Assembly: GCA_900470805.1 (NCBI GenBank)
Contig: UCCA01000007.1
Location: forward strand, 22,770-86,769
Reading direction: 5' to 3'
Origin: Hyphomicrobiales bacterium
Lineage (GTDB): Bacteria > Pseudomonadota > Alphaproteobacteria > Rhizobiales > Rhizobiaceae
Length of the DNA stretch: 64,000 bases
The notes under the pieces were generated by a model. The model was not told the DNA's origin, ran no database searches, and was given only the letters and a program-made list of their open reading frames with translations. Positions 33,902 to 41,557 of the stretch are shown in pieces; the first letter of the stretch is position 1, and the number at the start of each line of letters is the position of its first letter. A program made the position numbers and the translations under genes.

Positions 33902-34222
33902 TCAATCCTCGCCGTCCGGGATGAAAACCTCGTCCCGTACAGACATCACCGGACCAACGGGGGCTCGCCGGTTCAAGTGCCGGTCAACCATTGCGCGGAC
34001 ATCTCCGCCGATGCGCCGAGGGACAATGATCAACTCGGCGTCTAAGGCTGCGCAGATTGCGTTCAGAGTCGCCACCTCGGGGTTCGCGACCCCAGTCTCG
34101 ATCTTCGATACTTTGCTTTGGGCGACCCCTGAAAGGTCGGCAACTTTCACTTGGGTCAGTGCCGAAGCTTTCCGGAACCGTGGGATCGAAGTTAAGTCCA
34201 AGCCGAACATGAGCGCCACCAT
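33902..34222 (-). CDS. XRE-family HTH regulator (antitoxin-like)
   Basis: A 106-residue protein with a helix-turn-helix: FRKASALTQVKVADLSGVAQ, SKVSKIETGVANPEVATL and NAICAALDAELIIVPRR, the layout of HipB/HigA-type repressors. The C-terminal tail is a short basic and then acidic segment. ATG 34222 has no ribosome binding site and abuts the palindrome; the ATG at 34210 (MFGLDL) is an alternative. No toxin gene is adjacent, so it appears solitary. It is probably autoregulated through the inverted repeat at 34223-34270. Confidence 0.85.
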   Translation of the reverse strand: MVALMFGLDLTSIPRFRKASALTQVKVADLSGVAQSKVSKIETGVANPEVATLNAICAALDAELIIVPRRIGGDVRAMVDRHLNRRAPVGPVMSVRDEVFIPDGED

Positions 34223-34270
34223 TATGTCGTAAAGGATATATTCTAGCGAATATATACCTTTAACGACATA
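34223..34270. promoter_or_regulatory. Long inverted repeat, likely operator of the XRE gene
   Basis: Arms 34223-34243 and 34248-34270 are complementary apart from two single-base insertions. The core ATATATTC-TAGC-GAATATAT (34236-34255) is perfect, and the outer arms carry ATGTCGT / ACGACAT. Position directly before the XRE start fits autorepression. Confidence 0.7.
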
Positions 34271-34500
34271 TTCGCAATACTACGCGCCGGACGGCGACCT
34301 CATTTTGAATGCTTGTCAGCAGACCACGTCCCAGAAAGTGTTTCCAAGAAAATCGAGCGCGAGCAGCGCGTATCGAGGCCTTACCGCATCGGCTTCGACC
34401 TTCAAACGCGTTCATCATATCCCCTAATACTTCGAAAAGCCTATTGAAGCGGGAACTCAACGGGCGCATTACTCAACTTGTGGGCTTACAGGGGTTGAGT

Positions 34501-35715
34501 ATGCGTGTGTTCGCGTGGTTGTTGGACGTCTCTGCTATCGCGGCGGTTTGCGCTCTTATTGTCGCCTTTTCGGTCTCGCCCTCCGCCGCAAATCTCCGGT
34601 ATGATGCACAGCAAACGGACAATGGCGGTCGCTTTCTGGTAATCGTCGGCGAATTTGAAAGCTCGGATAACATCGCGGACTTCTACAAGGCGGTACACGA
34701 CAATACTGCCGCCGCAGTTTTCTTTCAGTCGCGCGGCGGCAATGTCGTAAAGGCGATGGAGCTTGGTCGGGCCATCCGCGCTCTCAATGTGACAACCATG
34801 CAGCTCCGGGGGATGGAATGCGCCTCCGCCTGCTCCCTTGCCTTCATGGGTGGCAAGGAGCGATACGCCGAACCGGGATCGATCGGAGTCCATAAATCGT
34901 CATTCGCAGACACGACGGGCCTTAGCGTCGAGGACGCGGTATCGGTTGTGCAACAGCTTACGGCAAACGTTATCGCATATATGACGGAAATGGGCGTCGA
35001 CCCCGGCTTGCTGCAGCTTGCGCTTCAGTACGACAGCTCAGATATCCGCTACCTGTCCGGCAGCGAGATGGAAAAATACAAGGTCGCGATTAGCATGACG
35101 GACAAGGGGGCGATATCCGCTTCGGCGAGCGCATACGGTGAGGAAAAGACGTCACCCCTGGCCGTCCCGTCGGGCAATTCCTCGGTCGCCTCTCTAGACC
35201 GCTCTCCCGCCGCGATCCCGTATTCGGCGCCAAACCTTTCAATTCCGGCCGCTCACTCAGGGCGAGTTCAGCATCCCAAAGGAACCGTCCAGCTTAAGGC
35301 AGGCCCGGAAACAGGAACTCGCACGGTGGCCGTTATCTCCAATGGCACGCCGGTGGTCGTGTTGGCCGATACCGAGAAGTGGTTTCAGGTCCGAGCCGCA
35401 GGTCGTGTTGGATTCATGCATCATTCGTGGGTCTGGATCGACCAGTATAACGCCGCGCCGTTTGGCAAACGCTTTGTCCAGGTCAAAAGCTTCGACAATC
35501 TGCCCGAGACACGTCAATACATCGCATCATCGCCCCTTCCCCTTGCAGCTTACCTAGCGACAAACGGGTGGTTCGCGATCACCTTGGATCAAACATTCGA
35601 CGGTGACGCCGCAAGTTCGTTAGTCACCCAGCTGAAGTCAAGCGGCAGCATTCCGGATGACTCAGTCATGACCTATGGAAACGCGTTGGTTCGTAAGGTG
35701 TGCTGCTCCAAGTAA
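34501..35715 (+). CDS. Exported ClpP/crotonase-fold protein with SH3 domain
   Basis: A 404-residue protein from ATG 34501 with an N-terminal hydrophobic helix (VSAIAAVCALIVAFSVSPSA), a signal peptide or anchor. Residues ~35-190 resemble the periplasmic ClpP-like fold: VFFQSRGGNVVKAMELGRAI, ECASACSLAFMGGKERY with a candidate nucleophile Ser, and GSIGVHKSSF with a candidate His. After a Ser/Pro linker comes a bacterial SH3 domain (~265-320; TVAVISNGTPVVVLADTEKW, VGFMHHSWVW). SH3 domains often bind cell-wall material. The enzymatic activity is inferred, not certain. The frame extends upstream to 34309 without a start signal. Confidence 0.75.
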   Translation: MRVFAWLLDVSAIAAVCALIVAFSVSPSAANLRYDAQQTDNGGRFLVIVGEFESSDNIADFYKAVHDNTAAAVFFQSRGGNVVKAMELGRAIRALNVTTMQLRGMECASACSLAFMGGKERYAEPGSIGVHKSSFADTTGLSVEDAVSVVQQLTANVIAYMTEMGVDPGLLQLALQYDSSDIRYLSGSEMEKYKVAISMTDKGAISASASAYGEEKTSPLAVPSGNSSVASLDRSPAAIPYSAPNLSIPAAHSGRVQHPKGTVQLKAGPETGTRTVAVISNGTPVVVLADTEKWFQVRAAGRVGFMHHSWVWIDQYNAAPFGKRFVQVKSFDNLPETRQYIASSPLPLAAYLATNGWFAITLDQTFDGDAASSLVTQLKSSGSIPDDSVMTYGNALVRKVCCSK

Positions 35716-35719
35716 GCGG

Positions 35720-36064
35720 TCACTCCTTGGCGGCTTGGTACCCGCTACAGATCAGGTACCAGCAGGCGTTTTTGTCCTTGCTCTCTTGCCAGCCGGGAAG
35801 GCACATAACAACTCGCTTGAACTTGGTGTTGCATAGCCCGTGCAAAGCCAGCATGCGCGGGTCGTCGAAAAAATAGGGCCGAATGCGGGTATTGTTCGCC
35901 CATGACGGTACTGCCCGCCAATCCAAGTCCCCTCCTCCCTCGCTAAGCGGACCAACGGCGCAAGATTTCCAGTTCGTCAGCACGATCGTCTGATCGCAGG
36001 CGACAGCAACGTCAGCGATCACTATTGTCACGAAGATTGCGACCATTGGAAATATCGAGCGCAC
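35720..36064 (-). CDS. Small exported Cys-containing protein
   Basis: About 114 residues from GTG 36064, chosen because GGAGAGG lies upstream and a signal peptide follows (IFPMVAIFVTIVIADVAVAC). The mature part has six Cys and several Trp (WRAVPSWANN, VVMCLPGWQESKDKNACWYL), ending ICSGYQAAKE. It converges with the ClpP-fold gene, four bp between the stops. Unknown family. Confidence 0.65.
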   Translation of the reverse strand: MRSIFPMVAIFVTIVIADVAVACDQTIVLTNWKSCAVGPLSEGGGDLDWRAVPSWANNTRIRPYFFDDPRMLALHGLCNTKFKRVVMCLPGWQESKDKNACWYLICSGYQAAKE

Positions 36065-36156
36065 CGCATCCTCTCCCCTTTGATAAGCACAATGCAATTC
36101 CCAAAACGTCTTGGCAATCGCTTCGATAGAGGCGAAACAAGCGCTTCACACGCGGA

Positions 36157-37038
36157 TCAGCCGTCGGGGGGGCGCCCCTTGGCTTCGAACCTACGTCGAG
36201 CCTCAACATCCGAAGGGAAGTAGGATGCCAGTCGGCCGTCACGGATGCGCCGACGGACGTGGAACGTAATGTCTCCGTCGACCGGGTCGTCGCCGAGAAT
36301 GGTGGCAGCCGCTGCGGGCAGAAGAGCCTCCTCTCGCGGGAGCGGGACGCCTAGCTGAGATGCGATCTCACTCAAAGTGTCGCCTTCCTCCAAGCCCAAT
36401 TGTTCCCCCGCTGTCGCGGTGGCTAGAAACCCCTGCGACCAACACCACAGTACGTCGTGTTCAGTCACCGGCTTAACATGGTCAAAGTCGCCGATTAGAT
36501 AGTAATCTGGGCGCGGAACGACGCGATCGAGGCCTCGCAGAACACTCAAGCTAGCACCGGTATATTCGAAGCCTTCCAACGCTTCGTTTTCAATACGGCG
36601 AGCCGTCTTAAACTGCCCTCGGGTAGAAGACAGCAGATCGAGCGTTCGCCAAAGCTGAGCGTGGGCGACAGCATACGCTTCCTCCGCGTCCAACTGGCCG
36701 TATGCCTTGGCCTCTAACGCGATTGACGCAACTCGGTCTAAGGCTTCCAAGATTGAGGTACGGATCTCTGTGAAGTCGTCATCCGCCGCATCTCGCTTGC
36801 TCTTCCGAATTTGCGGGCGAATGCGTGCTTCAAGTTCCTTCACGCGCTGATCCAGAGCCTCCACGCTCGGCGGCTTGATCCCGTGAAGCACTGCAAGCTC
36901 CAAGAGCTGCCAGGGTTTAACCTTGAGGATCAAGGCGGCCGTCGACATTTCAAGTGTAGCATCGCTCCAGAGGCGAAGTACCTCTAACTGGCCGTCTAAG
37001 GTGCCTACGTTAATGTTGAAAGGATATTGGGCCATCAT
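36157..37038 (-). CDS. Hypothetical protein, last gene of the M41 protease operon
   Basis: A 293-residue soluble protein. ATG 37038 overlaps the TGA of the preceding gene (ATGATG arrangement), so translation is coupled. Residues ~60-85 are a charged helix (EALDQRVKELEARIRPQIRK); the middle is helical with VASIALEAKAYGQLDAEEAY. Near the C-terminus, GLEEGDTLSEIASQLGVPLP has a LysM-like or helix-turn-helix-like look, but I cannot assign it. It may be the substrate adaptor or toxin-like component of the operon; that is speculation. Confidence 0.75.
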   Translation of the reverse strand: MMAQYPFNINVGTLDGQLEVLRLWSDATLEMSTAALILKVKPWQLLELAVLHGIKPPSVEALDQRVKELEARIRPQIRKSKRDAADDDFTEIRTSILEALDRVASIALEAKAYGQLDAEEAYAVAHAQLWRTLDLLSSTRGQFKTARRIENEALEGFEYTGASLSVLRGLDRVVPRPDYYLIGDFDHVKPVTEHDVLWCWSQGFLATATAGEQLGLEEGDTLSEIASQLGVPLPREEALLPAAAATILGDDPVDGDITFHVRRRIRDGRLASYFPSDVEARRRFEAKGRPPDG

Positions 37039-37862
37039 TCGTCCTCGTCCGGTAAATCGGTCCAAATGCCTTTATCTTTGTCGAGCGCGACCACCTTTCC
37101 CGTATCGGTTTCCAACGCCTTCAGTTCGAGGTCTGCAAAGTATGGCAACTCGATACCGTAAGCCTTCGCCCGTTCGATCGCCTCATGGCCGCTGATCCCA
37201 AGCCGCCGAACGACACGCGATAGACTCAGAACGTCCAGCGACCAGCCCTCAAGCGTTGTTCGCTCATACTCCGGGTGCCCCTTCTGAAACCGGGTCCGAT
37301 CCTCAGTGCGGAACTTCTCAACCGATTTTAAGATGGAACGGATAGCGTCTTCATCATCCATGTAACCGGCTTCGAAGCCAGTCGTGTTCGGCCAATACTC
37401 CTCATGCCACCATGTCGCTCCCTTCGTTCCGCTCTCGTTGCCCCCTGCCTCGAACCGCCAATGTGAGCCCCGCGCTCGAAAGTAAAAGTATAGGCCGTCG
37501 AACTGTCCATCAGCTTGAACGGGGCAATAGCCAGCCAAGTCATCCAGCCTGACATTTGAGATCGTCTCGAACTTCTCTCTGGTCTCTGATTTCAGTTTTA
37601 GGCGCTGGAGATCAAATGGCGCGTTTTCATCATCTCGCTCGAACTCCAAGACAAAGCCGATCGCTCTGATCGCCTCGAACAGGCTATGAAGCGTGGCACC
37701 CACGGTTGGGCGCCACTCATCGCCGTCTCGAATGAAGCCCTCGTTGTCGACGGTGCGCTCCAGTTCGTCACGTTGTTGAGATTGCGTGTGAGAGAGCGTT
37801 ACGACGTGCGTTGGTGCACCGTTGTCCCATTCCGTTCTCCAATGGACCGTCGGCTTACTCAT
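37035..37862 (-). CDS. Hypothetical protein of the M41 protease operon
   Basis: A 275-residue protein. ATG 37862 has GGAGGGG upstream and overlaps the stop of the metallophosphoesterase gene by eight bases. It has no known domain; aromatic-rich stretches (LYFYFRARGSHWRFEAGGNE, WWHEEYWP) suggest a beta-rich globular N-terminal domain, and the C-terminal part (RTTLEGWSLDVLSLSRVVRR) may hold a small helical bundle. Its end overlaps the next gene by four bases. Function unknown; coupling on both sides indicates a stoichiometric complex or shared pathway. Confidence 0.75.
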   Translation of the reverse strand: MSKPTVHWRTEWDNGAPTHVVTLSHTQSQQRDELERTVDNEGFIRDGDEWRPTVGATLHSLFEAIRAIGFVLEFERDDENAPFDLQRLKLKSETREKFETISNVRLDDLAGYCPVQADGQFDGLYFYFRARGSHWRFEAGGNESGTKGATWWHEEYWPNTTGFEAGYMDDEDAIRSILKSVEKFRTEDRTRFQKGHPEYERTTLEGWSLDVLSLSRVVRRLGISGHEAIERAKAYGIELPYFADLELKALETDTGKVVALDKDKGIWTDLPDEDE

Positions 37863-38700
37863 CGTTCCCCTCCTCAGCATCGCGCACTGTTGTCTCCGCG
37901 ACGAAGCCTGGTCGGAATCCGTTTCTCGGCGACTCCCCGATCTGTCCTCTGGGATTACAGAGGATACGCGTACTGCCCTCGATGTAGTCTTGAAAGCGAT
38001 GCGTGTGACCGTGGACCCAAAAATGGGGCCGCCATTGGTGAATGAGCGATGATAAATCAGACGCAATCGCTGCGTTCGAGATGTGTCCGGCGTACCGGCC
38101 ATCTAGCGACTGCGGTAAAATCGCATGATGCGTCAGTACCATCGTCGTTCCATCGAACGATTTTGCTAGTTCGTTCTCGATAAAGCTCCGACTATCCCAA
38201 TGTCGGGAAACCAGCTCCTTCGGGGTGACAAAACCGCCTTCCCGACCCGTCCGAGCGTCCGAACGATAGATTTTGCGGAAATCGCGCGAATGAGCCGAGC
38301 ATTGCTTCATGACAAAGTCGCGTTGAGCTTCGAATTCATGGTCTGGAAGGCTTGGAATACCAATCGAGAAATCGGTCCAAAGCGTTGCTCCAAGAATGCG
38401 CAAGTCACCTTTTCGGAACGTCTCGTTCTCTAGGACGTAAACGTTCGTTCCCGCATTCCATCTGCGGGCATACTCCAACGCATAATCGATCGATGACCCA
38501 TAGTAGTCATGGTTCCCCAGTGTGGCCACGACCGGCATGTAAGGCGCGATCTCAGCGTGCAGAAAATCGATAGCTCGTTCAATATTGTCTGCAATGTCGC
38601 CCGCGCAGACACAGACATCCGCGTCCGGCACGGCGACCTTTCTGCCAAACGCCAGATCGAGGAACGTGGAATGAAGGTCGCTGATGATCCAAGCTTTCAT
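37855..38700 (-). CDS. Calcineurin-like metallophosphoesterase
   Basis: A 281-residue enzyme from ATG 38700, with all signature motifs of the calcineurin fold: ISDLHS (DxH), AGDIAD (GD), LGNHDYY (GNHD), VLTHHAI (H) and HGHTH. These bind two metal ions. Members hydrolyse phosphodiesters in nucleotides, cyclic nucleotides or nucleic acids; the substrate here is unknown. The start overlaps the stop of the AAA/M41 gene by four bases (ATGA-type) and its end overlaps the next gene by eight. This places the enzyme in the same complex or pathway as the protease. Confidence 0.9.
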   Translation of the reverse strand: MKAWIISDLHSTFLDLAFGRKVAVPDADVCVCAGDIADNIERAIDFLHAEIAPYMPVVATLGNHDYYGSSIDYALEYARRWNAGTNVYVLENETFRKGDLRILGATLWTDFSIGIPSLPDHEFEAQRDFVMKQCSAHSRDFRKIYRSDARTGREGGFVTPKELVSRHWDSRSFIENELAKSFDGTTMVLTHHAILPQSLDGRYAGHISNAAIASDLSSLIHQWRPHFWVHGHTHRFQDYIEGSTRILCNPRGQIGESPRNGFRPGFVAETTVRDAEEGNDE

Positions 38701-40685
38701 CGACGAGCCTCCCTCAACGATGATCTCTGGCTTTCGCCGCCTGGGCCTGTGACACCTGCCTTTTCGCATACTAGCGAACAATCGTGCTGAGTGGCTTCCG
38801 CGCCAGCGTTTGCTTCCTTGCAAATCTCATCGAAGCGGTCGGACATGATGGAGCCGGTCAGGTCCAACTCCTTGGCCAAGGTCAGGATTAGCTCCCGCCG
38901 CTCTTTCAGCATGCCAGTCGCTCGGATCAATTCTTCGCGCAGGACCGCGTCTACTTTGCCTACGAGCCAAGGCGCTGCGGCCAGATCGATGTGGTCTCGT
39001 GTCCCTCCGCCGCCAAGATGATGCAGCCCCGTGCCCATCCCAAACTGGGTTTCCATCCGCACGGCAAGACCTGTAGCAGTCGCCAGGTCGCTGGTTGCAC
39101 CTAGACCTGCACCGTCCGTGTGATAACCAAGGATCACCTGCTCGGCCGCCATCCCCGCCAATCGGAAGCAGATTTCATCACGATAGCGTTGGGCATTGCG
39201 AATGAGTACGCGGGGAATACCGAACACGGCTTGTCCGTAGGATTGCAGCTCAAGCCGGGGATTGATCTGTTTGGCCAGGTCGACGCTGAAGAAGTAGCCG
39301 ATGTCCAACGCCTTTCCGACCAGCGCGTGCCCAACCTCATGCACCGCAACAGCATAGCGGTACTGGCCGTCAATTTTGATCAGGTCAGGAAGCAGCGAAG
39401 TGAGATCGGCCAGCGAGAGAGGCCGCTGCTCGCGCCGCGCCTTTTTCTTGGCATCGCGGACCATCCGTGCAAGGTCCGCCCCCGCCATAGACTCCGTTAA
39501 AGGACCCAGCACTTGAAGGTCCGGAATCTCTTGCTCGCCTAGCATTTGACGGATCATCGCAACTCGATCTGCTTCACTCGGCAGCCCAATTGCGACATGG
39601 CGATCCAGCCTGCCAGGCCGTCGGATCGCGGCATCGATTTTCTCTGGAAAGTTTGTCGCTCCAATGACCACCAAGCCATCACGATTGGTCGACCCATCCA
39701 AGGCTTCCAACAACGCGTTCACAACTTGGATTGAATAAGACGCGAATTCGCCCGTGAACGTCTGGCGATCTCCAATTGAGTCAAGTTCGTCGAGCAGAAG
39801 GATGGATGGTGCCTTGTCGACCGCTGAAGCGAAATCCGCCCGCATGGCTTTCAGGAGATCGCCCAAGTGACCCTTTGCTTGCCACTGCACAACGGAAGTC
39901 GGCACAAAGTTTACTCCGCAGGTGTCGGCAAGCGCCCGGGCGAAAATTGTCTTGCCGACGCCTGGTGGTCCGCTTAGAAGAAGGCCACGATCGACGTCTG
40001 ACCACTTCAGCTTGCCGGAACGCCAAGCCTCCAAGTCTTTCGCAAGCTGTAGGCCCCATTCTTTCGCGGCGCCATATCCATGGAGTTCTTCGAGCCGCAG
40101 CGTCCTCTCGCGGATAGGCTTTGCTTCTTCGACAGCTAGTGAAATTGAACCAAGACGTCGGATCGTGTCGGCGGCGCTGCTGTTGCGCCTGAGCGCTGCG
40201 AACATCAAGTCGGATGGAAAGGCCAGAAGCTGGTGGGCTTGCTTGAGGGAAACTCTAAGCTTTAACACCTTGGCGCATGCTTCCTTGAGGTCGAATTCGT
40301 CGACTGGTGCAACGTCGATGAATGTATCGACGGACACCGCAACAAGTGGCGGCAAATTCCTGGTCTCGGTGATCAAAAGCGCCCGACTTCGCTTTCCACA
40401 TCGCTCGGCGAATTCTGATTTGATCCATTCCTGCTTGGCAGCCGCGCCGATACAGGCGTATCCAATATGATCCCAGGTATCCTGATCTACGCCATCGTAC
40501 AGGAACGCGATTGCGCAGGGCTTAAAGTCGTCAGCTGTTGTTCCTTCGGGAACAATAAGCGCCACAGTGCCCGGACCGCCAAATTTAAAGCCAGGGCAAT
40601 TGTCGAGGGCTCTTTCGAATGTCCTGTAGAGGGCGTAATGCTTCACAGACGAATTGATTTTCAGATTCTCGGTATTGATAGGCAT
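38697..40685 (-). CDS. Soluble FtsH-like AAA ATPase with M41 protease domain
   Basis: A 662-residue protein. Residues ~1-225 form a unique N-terminal region without transmembrane helix. The AAA domain has Walker A GPPGVGKT (239-246), Walker B ILLLDELDSI (295-304) and the Arg-finger block RRPGRLDRH (355-363). The C-terminal part has the zinc motif HEVGH (449-453) and the third ligand Asp in ATSDLATAT (~D533), as in FtsH. Normal FtsH is anchored by two membrane helices, which this protein lacks, so it should degrade soluble targets. It heads an operon of four overlapping genes, probably with the TnsA-like gene just upstream. A tail of ~45 residues follows the peptidase domain. The target is unknown. 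Confidence 0.9.
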   Translation of the reverse strand: MPINTENLKINSSVKHYALYRTFERALDNCPGFKFGGPGTVALIVPEGTTADDFKPCAIAFLYDGVDQDTWDHIGYACIGAAAKQEWIKSEFAERCGKRSRALLITETRNLPPLVAVSVDTFIDVAPVDEFDLKEACAKVLKLRVSLKQAHQLLAFPSDLMFAALRRNSSAADTIRRLGSISLAVEEAKPIRERTLRLEELHGYGAAKEWGLQLAKDLEAWRSGKLKWSDVDRGLLLSGPPGVGKTIFARALADTCGVNFVPTSVVQWQAKGHLGDLLKAMRADFASAVDKAPSILLLDELDSIGDRQTFTGEFASYSIQVVNALLEALDGSTNRDGLVVIGATNFPEKIDAAIRRPGRLDRHVAIGLPSEADRVAMIRQMLGEQEIPDLQVLGPLTESMAGADLARMVRDAKKKARREQRPLSLADLTSLLPDLIKIDGQYRYAVAVHEVGHALVGKALDIGYFFSVDLAKQINPRLELQSYGQAVFGIPRVLIRNAQRYRDEICFRLAGMAAEQVILGYHTDGAGLGATSDLATATGLAVRMETQFGMGTGLHHLGGGGTRDHIDLAAAPWLVGKVDAVLREELIRATGMLKERRELILTLAKELDLTGSIMSDRFDEICKEANAGAEATQHDCSLVCEKAGVTGPGGESQRSSLREARR

Positions 40686-40743
40686 AGCTGATCCTTCGCT
40701 GCTTGCGGCAACGTCAAAAAGAGGTCGGGAATTGCCAAGAGGA

Positions 40744-41340
40744 TTAGTCTCGTCGACGGCGGACTATTGTCTCAGGACCGATGAGACGTTCATCGAGATC
40801 CATGGAAATGAAGCGCTGAAGCACCATAGATGCCAAGCCAGCAACGGGCTTGGTCTCCCGAAAGACCATCAAAGCTTCCGCGACAGTGAGGCTGGAGCAT
40901 TCATCGAGTGCCGCCAGCAACCGAATGCGATCCGCTAGCGCTGCCTCGTGGCGGGCAAAACGTAGTAGGTCTTTTGCATTCTTCAGCCTGATACGTGGGA
41001 GTTTTGCTGGATCGACCGCCTCAAACATTAGGCCGGTGTCGACTGCCCTCGCATGAGCCCAGGCTGGAGCGCCGTCCTCTCGAACAGCATCGATGACGAA
41101 GCGGCGCCCAATGCCCTCGACTGTGAAATCAGGTCGGTAGGTCTCGCTACCGTTAGACAATGAGACCGTCCGGCATGACCAGGAAACCACTTCATCGTCG
41201 ACGTCGAGCAAGCATGCGATATCCCGCGAAACTTGGTCCCTGAACAAGACCGGCCCTACACATCGGACGGTGCTCAGCGGATAGAAAATTTCAACGGAAT
41301 TTGACTGCGCGGAACCACGCGAAGAAGAGATGCTCATCAT
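40744..41340 (-). CDS. TnsA-like protein, paralogue 2
   Basis: About 198 residues from ATG 41340 (GAGGG upstream). Like the protein at 21557 it has a TnsA-like core: IACLLDVDDEVVSWSC, then YRPDFTVEGIGRRFVIDAV, but no clear ExK catalytic pair. The C-terminal half (LKNAKDLLRFARHEAALADR, VAGLASMVLQRFISMDLDE) is nearly the same as in that paralogue. It ends 58 bp before the AAA/M41 gene on the same strand, so it may be the first gene of that operon. If it recognises DNA it could give the system target sensing; this is inference. Confidence 0.65.
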   Translation of the reverse strand: MMSISSSRGSAQSNSVEIFYPLSTVRCVGPVLFRDQVSRDIACLLDVDDEVVSWSCRTVSLSNGSETYRPDFTVEGIGRRFVIDAVREDGAPAWAHARAVDTGLMFEAVDPAKLPRIRLKNAKDLLRFARHEAALADRIRLLAALDECSSLTVAEALMVFRETKPVAGLASMVLQRFISMDLDERLIGPETIVRRRRD

Positions 41341-41518
41341 GAACCCTCGAATTGACACAGCAAATGCCCCGGATACCGGGTCAGTTTCAGCGTGCTATTC
41401 GTATGGTTCTGGCGCTCTTGGTCATGCAAGAACAGATAAAGAACAAATCTCTTTTGGTCAATAGGGTCGGATACGATTTGCGAATCGACAACAGGTGTTA
41501 AGTCGCTACATGAGGAGT

Positions 41519-41544
41519 CGACCGCTCCGTGGTGAGAGCGGTCG
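41519..41544 (-). terminator. Hairpin after the aldehyde dehydrogenase gene
   Basis: A perfect 9-bp stem (CGACCGCTC / GAGCGGTCG) with an 8-base loop, 13 bases beyond the dehydrogenase stop. There is no clear U tract, so it may end the transcript by Rho-assisted means or just stabilise the 3' end. Confidence 0.5.
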
Positions 41545-41557
41545 ATGGGATCACTAG

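Noticed and set aside
33888..34232. 114-codon plus-strand frame
   Set aside because: It is the antisense of the XRE regulator, which has clear helix-turn-helix motifs.
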